Assembly: GCF_013376095.1 (NCBI RefSeq) | Contig: NZ_JAAMFN010000024.1 | Location: forward strand, 1 to 63,539 | Length of the DNA stretch: 63,539 nucleotides | Reading direction: 5' to 3' | From: Arthrobacter sp. SDTb3-6 | GTDB taxonomy: Bacteria > Actinomycetota > Actinomycetes > Actinomycetales > Micrococcaceae | In this document: positions 1 through 13,864 of the stretch, in pieces | How the letters are laid out: the number at the start of each line of letters is the position of its first letter | Numbering within the stretch: position 1 is the stretch's first letter | Notes under the pieces: model-generated | The model's database searches: none | What the model was told of the DNA's origin: nothing | Seen by the model: the letters and a program-made list of their open reading frames with translations, nothing else | Position numbers and translations under genes: made by a program

Positions 1-554
1 GTTTTCCAACGCCCGGTTGCAACCGGGGCTGTTTTGGTAGACGCTGCCGCACGTTCGAGGGCGTGCTCATCGAGGCTGGGTTGCAACCGTCGGGAGGACT
101 CGGCTGGGTGGCGGGGCCTGCATCACTGTGGTCACGCCGTGGGCCGCAGCCCCGGCAGCTGGGCGGAACGGGCGTGTCGATCCCCTGCCTGGTGGGGCCC
201 TATAGGGATGCAGAAACCGGCGTGTTCCCCCGGAGGCGGAGCCTTCAATCGAGTCCCGGACCCGGGCACGGGACAATTCGGATCCAAGGCCCACCAGGGG
301 CCGAGGGGGTGTTGAGTCACCGTCATTGAAGAACAACCAGTACTTACCCTGCCAGCTAGTCACAGACCAGCCACTACAAATACTTACAGGGGGGTGTTGT
401 CACCGGGACGCAATAGGCGCCAGGGATATCGCTAATGGGGACGGGACCAGCACAGGGAATCAGCGTGTAGGTCAGCCGTAACCAAAGATGCCGAGCCTTG
501 CCGCCTTAGGACAAGCCAACGCGGTTTCCTACGACAAATTCTGGGAGTTGTGCG
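1..554 (+). mobile_element. Noncoding region upstream of IS110 remnant; bridge-RNA candidate
   Basis: No convincing gene is present; the short frames here are compositionally poor and resemble no protein I know. The stretch is rich in possible stem-loops, for example a 6-bp stem of GTCCCG with CGGGAC near 254-275. It ends at the ribosome-binding site (GGAG, 8 bases) of the transposase remnant. Known of the family: IS110 elements carry a structured noncoding end flanking the recombinase gene that encodes a bridge RNA. Inference: part of this stretch is that end and the rest is flanking DNA. The element boundary cannot be placed from one copy. Confidence 0.35.
12..88. repeat. Two GGTTGCAACC palindromes, 64 bp apart
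   Basis: A perfect 16-bp palindrome, CCCGGTTGCAACCGGG, lies at 12-27, and its 10-bp core GGTTGCAACC recurs at 79-88. The centres are 64 bp apart. They could be operator sites, pairing arms of a structured RNA, or part of the IS left end. No regulator gene is adjacent, so the role is unknown. Confidence 0.5.
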
Positions 555-1375
555 TTGATCAAGAACCACGACGAAATCGATGTTTTCATAGGTGTTGATG
601 TTGGCAAGAGCAATCACCACGCGGTCGCCATCGACCGTGCCGGCAAGAAGCTCCTGGACCGGCGCTGCCCCAGGATGAAGCCAAACTCCGTGCCATCAGC
701 ACGGCCGTGGCCGGCAAAGGCACCGTATTGTTGGTCGTGGATCAGCCCTCGACCATTGGTGCCCTGCCAGTCGCTGTGGCCCAAGCTGAAGGCATCATGG
801 TCGGCTACATTCCGGGACTGGCCATGCGCCGCATCGCCGACCTGCACCCCGGCGAAGCCAAGACAGACGCCAGGGACGCTGCGATCATTGCTGAAGCTGC
901 CCGGTCCCTGCCGCACACGCTGCGTTCCATCGTCCTCGCCGACGAACAAGCCGCCGAACTCTCCATGCCCTGCGGGTTTGACGATGATCTGGCCAAGCAG
1001 GCCACGGCGACTTCCAACCGGATTCGGGGCCTGCCCACGCAGATACATCCGGCGCTGGAACGCGTCGTTGGTGAGCACCTGGATCACCCGGCCATGGCCG
1101 AGTTGCTGATCAAATACCCGACCCCGGAAAAGCTGCGCAAAGCCGGGCAGGCCCGCGTGGCGACACTGCTCTTGAAATATGCGCCACGGGCCGGGAAACG
1201 CTGGGCCGCCGATGTATTCACAGCCTTGAATGAGCAGAGTTTGGCGGTCTCAGGCACCGGCGCTGCAGGCGTTGTCCTCCCTCAGCTCGCCGCCATGCTC
1301 AGGCAACTCCGCACGGCCCGGGATGAGCTCCTCACCCAAGTCGAAGCACTCGTGGAGGCCCACCCCCCCCAGAAC
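555..1375 (+). pseudogene. IS110-family transposase, frameshifted and C-terminally truncated
   Basis: The reading begins at TTG 555 with the IS110 N-terminal motif IGVDVGK, first acid of the DEDD RuvC-like domain. Homology leaves this frame near 660-663, where one base appears lost, and resumes in the +1-related frame with VVDQP and KTDARDA, the latter carrying the paired Asp residues. Recognisable sequence runs to about EALVEAHP (1365), beside a run of eight C. After that the frame encodes low-complexity residues and enters the 3' end of the opposing MinD-like gene. The C-terminal Transposase_20 domain with the catalytic Ser is absent. Two lesions make it inactive. About 95 bp between it and the next stop codon hold nothing recognisable. 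Confidence 0.85.
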
Positions 1376-1469
1376 GAACCACCGACCGGACGAACCACCC
1401 GGCCACCGGCGGCTTCAGGTCCCGACCGCAGCGGCGCCGCTGGCACGACTACAGGCGCCCCCGCCACGA

Positions 1470-2750
1470 CTACCGCCGCTGCAGCTCCGTGACAACGAGT
1501 GACGCAAGTTCCTTGACAGCCAGGCGCGTGGCCGGGCGCAACTTGGCCAACTCGACGCGGGACCCTTCTGCCAGGTGCTTGTCATACGGAATGCGCAAGA
1601 CATTGCGCACCCGGGACCTGAAGTGTTCCTCGATCTGGGCAATGTCGACTTGGGTTTCCCCGCCCGACATGTTGACCACCACGATGGCGTTGGCGACCAG
1701 GTCGTGGCGTCCGTGGGCTTCCAACCAGGAGAGCGTCTCCGAGGCGAGTCTTGCCTCGTCCACGCTTCCGCCGGAAACCAACACCACGGCGTCGGCCTTT
1801 TCCAGGGTGCCCTTCATGACCGAGTGGACCATGCCGGTGCCGGAGTCCGTGAGGACAATGGAATAGTACTTGCTGAGGATGTCCGTGACGGCCCGGTAGT
1901 CGGAATCGTCAAAGGCCTGTGCCACCGTGGGATCGGTATCGCTTGCGAGCACGTCCAGGCGTGAACCGTCGCGGGCCACATAGTTGGACAACTGTGAGAA
2001 TGTGGTGACGTTGAAACGGTCCTTGACCAGGTTCCGGGCGGTAAAGTCCGCACTGCCGGGCGATCGGTCTGACAACGTGCCGCGGTCCGGGTTGGCGTCC
2101 ATTGCAATGACGCGGTCCTCACGGGTGTCCGCCAGGACCATCCCGAGCAGCGTGGTGACGGTGGTCTTGCCGACGCCACCCTTCCGGGACAACACCGGCA
2201 CAAAGCGGGTGCGCTCCCCCAGGCGCGAGGCAATCAGGTTGTCCTGCGCCCGTTCCAGGCGGACCTTGTCCGAGTCCCCCACATTGACCGAGCCGAAGCT
2301 GGCCTTGTACAGCCACAGCCGCCAGCCGCCTACGGGAGGCGCAGCGACCTTGTTCAGCAGGCGGTCGCTGGTGAGCGCCGCTGCGGGTTCGGGCCCGTCC
2401 TCACGCTGCCGGCGGGGGCTGGTGCCCTGCTGCACCGGTACTTCCAGGGGTTCCACCGTGGTCTGCGGCATGGAGGTGGCTGTAGCGCGAACGGCGCCTG
2501 AACCCGGTTCAGTCTGCGGCCGTTCCGGGAGGGTTCCCAGGGTCACCTGCGTAATGGTTTCCACCGCGCCCGTTGACGCCGGATCGGCCGCCGCGGGCGC
2601 GAGGGCAACCCCGCCCGCCAGGTTCTCGCACGCCGGTGTCACGTCGGTGTCCAGTTCGTCCAGTTCGTCCAGCTCAGCCAACCCGCCCGCCGGGGCCTCC
2701 CCTGCCACGGGCCTGCCGGCTTCTTTCGGCTTGGTGTTTTTATTCGCCAT
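1470..2750 (-). CDS. MinD/ParA-like ATPase with long disordered N-terminus
   Basis: Deviant Walker A P-loop ATPase of the MinD/ParA (SIMIBI) class, 426 aa. The Walker A motif KGGVGKTT is at about residues 190-197 and is followed by AMDANPDRGTLSDR. Residues 1-140 are Pro/Ala/acidic-rich with no predicted fold, including an ELDELDELD repeat. This layout recalls EspI-type ATPases linked to type VII secretion in mycobacteria, but no secretion genes are visible here, so that link is inference. The start at ATG 2750 was chosen because GGAG precedes it by 5 bases; the upstream open frame runs into the pyruvate carboxylase gene and is not coding. The gene is transcribed alone, behind the pyc terminator, and its 3' end abuts the IS110 remnant. 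Confidence 0.85.
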   Translation of the reverse strand: MANKNTKPKEAGRPVAGEAPAGGLAELDELDELDTDVTPACENLAGGVALAPAAADPASTGAVETITQVTLGTLPERPQTEPGSGAVRATATSMPQTTVEPLEVPVQQGTSPRRQREDGPEPAAALTSDRLLNKVAAPPVGGWRLWLYKASFGSVNVGDSDKVRLERAQDNLIASRLGERTRFVPVLSRKGGVGKTTVTTLLGMVLADTREDRVIAMDANPDRGTLSDRSPGSADFTARNLVKDRFNVTTFSQLSNYVARDGSRLDVLASDTDPTVAQAFDDSDYRAVTDILSKYYSIVLTDSGTGMVHSVMKGTLEKADAVVLVSGGSVDEARLASETLSWLEAHGRHDLVANAIVVVNMSGGETQVDIAQIEEHFRSRVRNVLRIPYDKHLAEGSRVELAKLRPATRLAVKELASLVVTELQRR

Positions 2751-2765
2751 GTCTCCGTTACCCAC

Positions 2766-2807
2766 TAAAAATGCCACCGCGGCCGGAAGGAATTTTCCGG
2801 CCGCGGT
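2766..2807 (-). terminator. Intrinsic terminator of pyc
   Basis: A perfect 13-bp inverted repeat, ACCGCGGCCGGAA (2776-2788) with TTCCGGCCGCGGT (2795-2807), is followed on the minus strand by a T tract (complement of 2767-2772). It lies between the pyc stop and the MinD-like gene start and separates the two transcripts. Confidence 0.85.
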
Positions 2808-2881
2808 TGCGGTGCCTGTTTGGTTTTTAGTGTAGCGCAGGGCGTTGGGGCGCCTTTCGGCACCCGACGCCGGCATCGGTC

Positions 2882-6277
<3,396 letters not shown>

Positions 6278-6410
6278 GTCACTCCTGTGTTTACGCTGGC
6301 GTGGCGGTCCGCCTCCCGCTGTGGCAGCCGGCGGACTGGTGCAAATGATGGTTCAGGAACTGTGGTTGTTGATGTCCAGGCCCGCGTTCCACGGTAGTGG
6401 GCCTGAATCG

Positions 6411-6434
6411 TCACTTTAGAAAAAACTAAAGTGA
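6411..6434. promoter_or_regulatory. Inverted repeat in the pyc leader, candidate operator
   Basis: A perfect 9-bp inverted repeat, TCACTTTAG and CTAAAGTGA, is separated by six A. It lies about 135 bp upstream of the pyc start in the 290-bp gap between the convergent-looking pyc leader and the gcvP terminator. It has no T tract on either side, so an operator fits better than a terminator. I do not recognise the cognate regulator. The rest of 6278-6524 holds nothing else I can name. Confidence 0.45.
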
Positions 6435-6524
6435 TGCAAGTTTGGCCCCACGGCCGCCGGCGCGCCAAATGATGTGTCGCATCTCACGGCCGGAAACCGT
6501 AATAAAGGTGTCCGGAGACACAAG

Positions 6525-6563
6525 GTGCCTGCCCATGTTCCCACAAGGAACAGGGACAGGCAC
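6525..6563 (-). terminator. Probable terminator of gcvP
   Basis: A 17-bp imperfect inverted repeat, GTGCCTGCCCATGTTCC and GGAACAGGGACAGGCAC, has a 5-base loop and starts 5 bp after the gcvP stop. The stem is strong but the following T tract is weak, so termination is likely but not certain. Confidence 0.6.
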
Positions 6564-6568
6564 ACCCG

Positions 6569-9523
<2,955 letters not shown>

Positions 9524-9637
9524 TGGGTTCTCCAAGTCGCGAACGTTCCAGAGCCATTGTATGTGTCTTGGAACATGCCCCGGCATCCACAGGCGGCCCC
9601 TGGTTTTTGAACGCGACGCAAAGGTAATGGTTCATCC

Positions 9638-10474
9638 GTGCAAGTAGTGAGCATCAGCAGCCTCAAGGGCGGCGTCGGCAAGACGTCGGTCACGCTCGGC
9701 TTGGCGTCGGCAGCCCTGGCCGCCGGCATCCCCACCCTGGTGATAGACCTTGACCCCCATGCGGACGCCACCACCGGGCTGGGCGTCCACCCCGCCGGGC
9801 AGCTGGACATCGGGCGCATGATCAAGGGCTCGCGCAAGGCCGACCTCGCCGCCAATGTGGTCCCGTCCGGCTGGCTGGCCGCCCACAAGCACGACGGCGT
9901 GCCGTTGCCGGTGCTTGACGTCGCCATGGGCTCGGCCTTCAGCGGCATTTACGACCGCCCCGACCTGGGCCGCCGCGACCTGCGCCGGCTCTCCACGGTC
10001 CTGGCCAACGCCGACCGGGACGGCAAGGCACCGTACCAGCTGGTCCTGATCGACTGCCCGCCGTCGCTGAACGGCCTGACCCGCATGGCCTGGACGGCCA
10101 GCAGCCGGGTGCTGCTGGTGGCCGAGCCCGGGCTGTTTTCCGTCGCCGGCACCCAGCGCACGATGCGGGCCATCGAGCTGTTCCGCAGCGAATTCGCCCC
10201 CGCCCTGGTTCCGGCCGGCATTGTGGCCAACCGCGTGCGCAGCGGCTCCAACGAGCACAGCTACCGGCTGGGGGAAATGAAGACCATGTTTGGCGAGCTG
10301 CTGCTCTCCCCCACGATTCCCGAGCAGGCAAACTGGCAGCAGATCCAGGGGGCCGCGCACCCCATCCACCAGTGGCCCGGCGATTCGGCCAAGAACTCCT
10401 CGGCCCTGTTCGACAAGCTGCTGGATGCCGTGCTGAACCAGGGCGCCACCCGCAGCCGCCTGTATCGCGGCTGA
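9638..10474 (+). CDS. Orphan ParA/MinD-like ATPase
   Basis: P-loop ATPase of the ParA family, 278 aa, with the deviant Walker A SSLKGGVGKTSV at about residues 6-17, an LVIDLDPHADATTGLG A' box and LIDCPPSL as Walker B. GTG 9638 is the only sensible start. No ParB-like or centromere-binding partner is adjacent. It is divergent from gcvP and convergent with the MerR gene, sharing a bidirectional terminator with the latter. Family members position chromosomes, plasmids or protein complexes on the nucleoid or membrane; the cargo here is unknown. It is distinct from the chromosomal ParA-type gene at 29.6-30.5 kb. Confidence 0.85.
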   Translation: MQVVSISSLKGGVGKTSVTLGLASAALAAGIPTLVIDLDPHADATTGLGVHPAGQLDIGRMIKGSRKADLAANVVPSGWLAAHKHDGVPLPVLDVAMGSAFSGIYDRPDLGRRDLRRLSTVLANADRDGKAPYQLVLIDCPPSLNGLTRMAWTASSRVLLVAEPGLFSVAGTQRTMRAIELFRSEFAPALVPAGIVANRVRSGSNEHSYRLGEMKTMFGELLLSPTIPEQANWQQIQGAAHPIHQWPGDSAKNSSALFDKLLDAVLNQGATRSRLYRG

Positions 10475-10501
10475 CGGCGGGGTCAACCGCACTTAAACGA
10501 C

Positions 10502-10551
10502 AAGGGTCCGCTGGGGCCCGGCCACCTTGGGCCGGGCCCCAGCGGACCCTT
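10502..10551. terminator. Bidirectional terminator between parA-like and merR
   Basis: A perfect 22-bp inverted repeat (10502-10523 and 10530-10551) with a 6-base loop ACCTTG, ending in A and T runs, sits between two convergent genes. It can end transcripts from both strands. It is preceded by the 11-mer ACTTAAACGAC, which also precedes the palindrome at 22427. Confidence 0.92.
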
Positions 10552-10580
10552 TTACATGCTGCCGGCTGGCGTGCGGCCGG

Positions 10581-11174
10581 CTAGGAAATCTTGCGCTCGG
10601 CGCGCCGGCGGCTGAGTTCGTCGTCGGGGAAGGACTGCACGGGGGCGTGTTCGCTCGGCAGGGCGGCCAGGCTGCCCTCAACTTCCCGCCAGACCCGGCC
10701 CACGGCAATGCCAAACACGCCCTGGCCGCCCTGGACCAGGTCGATGACCTCGTCGGCGGAGGTGCATTCGTAGACGGAGGCGCCGTCGCTCATGAGCGTG
10801 ATCTGGGCCAGGTCCTCCACGCCGCGCTCGCGCAGGTGGTCCACGGCGGAGCGGATTTGCTGGAGGGACACGCCGGTGTCAAGAAGACGCTTGACCACCT
10901 TGAGAACCAGGATGTCGCGGAAGCCGTAAAGACGCTGGGATCCGGAGCCCGCGGCGCCGCGCACGGCCGGCTCCACCAGGCCGGTACGGGCCCAGTAGTC
11001 CAGCTGGCGGTAGGTGATCCCGGCCGCCTTGCAGGCGATCGGGCCGCGGTAGCCCGCATCTTCGTCCAGGACTGGGAGATCCTCGGTGAAAAGCAGTCCC
11101 TGGGCACCTGCCGTCAGGGCGGGACCGGGGACGGCAACGGCGTTGAGCTCGCCGGCGTCACTTTTCGGACTCAC
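10581..11174 (-). CDS. MerR-family regulator (Rv1830/ResR-like)
   Basis: MerR-type DNA-binding protein of 197 aa. The winged helix-turn-helix is near residues 40-110: YRGPIACKAAGITYRQLDYWARTGLV, then SGSQRLYGFRDILVLKVVKRLLDTGVSLQQIR. GTG 11174 follows a perfect AGGAGG at 7 bases; longer frames lack this. Position downstream of garA, ftsR and the bifunctional nuclease gene matches M. tuberculosis Rv1830 (ResR/McdR), a regulator linked there to growth and division. The ligand and targets here are unknown. A 266-bp gap to the next gene suggests its own promoter. A terminator follows the stop. Confidence 0.88.
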   Translation of the reverse strand: MSPKSDAGELNAVAVPGPALTAGAQGLLFTEDLPVLDEDAGYRGPIACKAAGITYRQLDYWARTGLVEPAVRGAAGSGSQRLYGFRDILVLKVVKRLLDTGVSLQQIRSAVDHLRERGVEDLAQITLMSDGASVYECTSADEVIDLVQGGQGVFGIAVGRVWREVEGSLAALPSEHAPVQSFPDDELSRRRAERKIS

Positions 11175-11440
11175 GTGGATCCTCCTGTTCGCGGTCCCCC
11201 GAACGGATATTGCGGGGCGGCGGCCGTGCGGACCACCTGGGGCGTGGGCACGGGTCCCAACCTCCAGTGTGACTGCACCCGCCACAGCTTGCAATGGGGG
11301 ACTGATTACTTCGACGTTAGAACGGGGCGGCACCAAGGTCAAAGACGTCAAGATAACAATTTGGCCGTGTCGAAAGTTTCAGCCTCAGGTTTAACGTTAG
11401 GCATGGTCGGCGGGTGGCCGCCGGGACCCTTCGGCGGGGG

Positions 11441-11950
11441 TCATTTGTCGAAGTCCTCGGGCTCAACATCGTTGAGGAACTCACGGAACTGGCGCACCTC
11501 ACGTTCCTTGGCCTCGGCGTCGTCGTCCCCCGTCCCGGAGGAGTCGTGCTCGTCGTGGTCGGCAATGAGCACCCCGGCTTCCTCCACCAGGGCCTCCGAA
11601 GCCCAAATCGGGCAGGCGGACCGCTGGGCCACGGCAATCGCGTCCGAGGCGCGGGAGCCCACGGCGGTGCCGTCGTCGAACAGCAGCTCGGCGAAAAACA
11701 CGCCGTCCTCCACCTTGGTGAGGTTGACGCGGACCACCCGGTGTCCCAAGGCGGCCACGACGGCGCACAGCAGGTCGTGGGTGAGCGGGCGCGGCGGCAC
11801 CACCCCTTGTTCAGCCAGCGCGATGGCCGTGGCTTCGGAGGCGCCAATCCAAATCGGGATGTGGCGCTCCCCCAGCCGCTCCTTGAGGAGCACCAGCGGC
11901 TGGTTGGAGGGCATCTCAATGCGCACGCCCACAATCTCCACCTCGATCAC
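11441..11950 (-). CDS. Bifunctional nuclease family protein (BFN/DUF151)
   Basis: 169 aa, a DUF151 domain followed by an acidic tail (DHDEHDSSGTGDDDAEAKE) that ends EDFDK. Family signatures are PLVLLKE, RHIPIWIGASEATAIA and SRASDAIAVA. Plant and archaeal members have been reported to have DNase/RNase activity; the bacterial role is poorly known. GTG 11950 overlaps the ftsR stop by 4 bp (GTGA), indicating translational coupling. The equivalent mycobacterial gene, Rv1829, has the same neighbours. Confidence 0.88.
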   Translation of the reverse strand: MIEVEIVGVRIEMPSNQPLVLLKERLGERHIPIWIGASEATAIALAEQGVVPPRPLTHDLLCAVVAALGHRVVRVNLTKVEDGVFFAELLFDDGTAVGSRASDAIAVAQRSACPIWASEALVEEAGVLIADHDEHDSSGTGDDDAEAKEREVRQFREFLNDVEPEDFDK

Positions 11951-12714
11951 GGCGCCTCCATGGAGGAGATCCTTGACTGCACCAGGGCGCTGTGCAGGCC
12001 CAGGCACAGCTCGGCGATCTCGCGTGCCGCCTCCGCGGCCCGGGCGGCGGAGGCGCCGTCGCGGCGCGACGCCAGGGGTGCCACGGCGCGTTCCACCAGG
12101 CCGAATTCACGGTCGGCCGCCGCCTGGAAGGGACGCAGGTGGCGGGGTTCCAGGCCGTGGGCGGCCAGCTCCGTGCAGGCCTTGGCGACACGCAGGGCCT
12201 GGTCGTCAAAGCTGCCGTCGCGCATTTCCACCAGGCCGTAGCTGACCATGGCCTCCAGCAGCCCGGCGCTGGCCCCGCATTCGGCGCGCAGCTGCTCGGA
12301 GCTCAGGCGGCGTGAGCGGCGCTTCAGTTCCACGCCGAGCTCGTCGGAAACCATCCGGGGGGCGATGGACACGCCGGGCGGCAGGTTCGTCGGCGCCTCG
12401 CCCTGGTCGATCGCATCCAGGTATTCCCGGATCACCTTCAAGGGCAGGTAGTGGTCGCGCTGGAGCGCCAGCACGAACCGCAGCCGTTCGACATCAGACT
12501 CGCGGAACTGGCGGTAGCCCGCCGGCGTCCGTTGCGGGGTGATGAGGCCTTTTTCCTCGTAAAACCTGATCTTCGACGCCGTCACGGACGGAAAGTCGTC
12601 AGCAAGCTGGGCCAGAACCTCGCCGATGTTGAAAATGACGGCAGCGCCGGGCCGGCGGCCGGTGGATTGGACCTCCACCAGCCGCCTGCCGGCGCCTTGG
12701 TTCACACTTGCCAC
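11947..12714 (-). CDS. ftsR: MerR-family regulator FtsR
   Basis: 255 aa MerR regulator. The N-terminal winged helix (about residues 27-100) reads FNIGEVLAQLADDFPSVTASKIRFYEE, then TPAGYRQF, followed by a long C-terminal region rich in Ala and Arg. The family member in Corynebacterium glutamicum (FtsR) activates ftsZ, and the M. tuberculosis ortholog is Rv1828. GTG 12714 lies 7 bp after the garA stop, with GAGGG at 5 bases. It overlaps the downstream bifunctional nuclease gene. The assignment rests on sequence type and the conserved gcvH-garA-ftsR order. Confidence 0.88.
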   Translation of the reverse strand: MASVNQGAGRRLVEVQSTGRRPGAAVIFNIGEVLAQLADDFPSVTASKIRFYEEKGLITPQRTPAGYRQFRESDVERLRFVLALQRDHYLPLKVIREYLDAIDQGEAPTNLPPGVSIAPRMVSDELGVELKRRSRRLSSEQLRAECGASAGLLEAMVSYGLVEMRDGSFDDQALRVAKACTELAAHGLEPRHLRPFQAAADREFGLVERAVAPLASRRDGASAARAAEAAREIAELCLGLHSALVQSRISSMEAP

Positions 12715-12721
12715 CGGGCCC

Positions 12722-13204
12722 TCAGGAGTTCGTGGTGGCGTGTGCGGTGCTGAAGTAATACGTCAAGCGGAACTTGCCGATCTGCACCTCGTCCCCGGTG
12801 CGCAGCAGGATGGTGTCCACGCGGTCGCCGTTGACGTAGGTGCCGTTGAGGCTTCCGGAATCGGTGATTTCAAACCCGCCGGCCGCCTTGAAGAACTGCA
12901 CGTGCCGGCGCGAGACCGTCACGTCGTCAAGGAAAATATCGGCGTCCGGGTGCCGCCCCACCGTTGTCACGGCGCTGTCCAGCAGGAATCGCGCGCCGGC
13001 GTTGGGGCCCGCGTGGGCGATCAGCAGGGCCGAGCCGGCCGGCAGCGAGTTCACGGCCGCCTGCTCGTCCGGGGCCAGCGGCGGGGCCTGGATGCGGCGG
13101 CCGCCGACGGGAGGGAGCTGGATGGACGTGGTGTCTGAAGCACCCGGCTGATCCTGGGAATCCGCCTGACCATTCACTCCGGCGTCGTTACCCGTGTCAA
13201 CCAT
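12722..13204 (-). CDS. garA: FHA-domain glycogen accumulation regulator GarA/OdhI
   Basis: 160 aa. The C-terminal FHA domain (about residues 75-150) has the phosphopeptide-binding residues in GRHPD, SRRH and NGTYVN. The N-terminal tail has DTTS with T25/T26, matching the ETTS phosphorylation site of known GarA/OdhI with Asp for Glu. In relatives the unphosphorylated protein inhibits 2-oxoglutarate dehydrogenase and tunes glutamate enzymes, and Ser/Thr kinases of the PknB/PknG type switch it off. AGGAGG precedes the ATG. It is first in a garA-ftsR-bfn run, downstream of gcvH. No kinase gene is in this window. Confidence 0.95.
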   Translation of the reverse strand: MVDTGNDAGVNGQADSQDQPGASDTTSIQLPPVGGRRIQAPPLAPDEQAAVNSLPAGSALLIAHAGPNAGARFLLDSAVTTVGRHPDADIFLDDVTVSRRHVQFFKAAGGFEITDSGSLNGTYVNGDRVDTILLRTGDEVQIGKFRLTYYFSTAHATTNS

Positions 13205-13249
13205 TGGTACTCCTCCTAAGCTTGATAGCTAAATGTGTGGACGTATGGC

Positions 13250-13270
13250 CCATCTGCGGCCCGCAGATGG
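13250..13270 (-). other. Strong hairpin between gcvH and garA
   Basis: CCATCTGCG and CGCAGATGG pair around a 3-base loop, 10 bp after the gcvH stop. There is no T tract, so it may be an RNA-stabilising or weak termination stem that lowers read-through from gcvH into garA. Confidence 0.5.
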
Positions 13271-13279
13271 TCCGTTCTT

Positions 13280-13666
13280 CTAGCCTACCTTTTCCTGGTA
13301 CTCGGCGGCGCTGAGCAGGGAGGCGTGGGTGGACGCATCGGCCAGCGTGATTTCCACGAGCCAGCCGGCACCGTAGGGGTCCGAGTTGATCAGGGCGGGG
13401 TCGGCGTCGAGCGCTTCATTGCGCGCCGTCACGGTGCCGGTCAGCGGGGCGTAAATGTCGCTGACGCTCTTGGTGGACTCCACTTCGCCAACCACGGTGT
13501 CGGCAGTGACCTCCGTACCGGACTCGGGCACCTGGACGTAAACCACGTCGCCCAGGGCGTCCTGGGCGAAGTCTGTGATGCCAACCCGCACAACACCTTC
13601 GGCATTGGGCGCACCGACCCATTCGTGCTCGGCGGTGTAGGAGAGGTCTGCGGGGATGTTGCTCAT
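13280..13666 (-). CDS. gcvH: Glycine cleavage system H protein
   Basis: Lipoyl carrier of the glycine cleavage system, 128 aa, standard length. The lipoylated residue is K66 in EVESTKSVSD. It starts MSNIPADLSYTAEHEW at ATG 13666, with AAAGG upstream; the longer frame to 13759 adds residues unlike the family. It shuttles the aminomethyl and reduced lipoyl intermediates between P, T and L proteins. GcvP is 4 kb downstream on the same strand and gcvT is not in the window. The 198-bp gap to the divergent gene at 13865 holds its promoter; a TCGAA/TTCGA hairpin lies near 13794-13812. Confidence 0.97.
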   Translation of the reverse strand: MSNIPADLSYTAEHEWVGAPNAEGVVRVGITDFAQDALGDVVYVQVPESGTEVTADTVVGEVESTKSVSDIYAPLTGTVTARNEALDADPALINSDPYGAGWLVEITLADASTHASLLSAAEYQEKVG

Positions 13667-13864
13667 GTGGCGCACCTTTCGGGGTTCATCGCTGCGGCGA
13701 GGAATGTGCAATGGATAACTTGGGCCAGTCCGGCCAGGGGTGTTGTTCCCTTTGGCCACGTCCAGTCTTTAGTGTGAAAGCCTTCTTGACAAGTCGAAGG
13801 TTGCTTCGAGACTTTTCTTGCCCCAAACGGGTGTCTGCGCTGACGCAGTGTGCGCCAGGGTGGC

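Noticed and set aside
34-363. Short frames of 60-98 aa on both strands at the window start
   Set aside because: No ribosome-binding site, no recognisable domain, and composition of structured noncoding DNA.
13667-13864. Glycine or fluoride riboswitch in the gcvH/membrane-protein gap
   Set aside because: I could not find the conserved core of either class; only a short TCGAA/TTCGA hairpin is seen.
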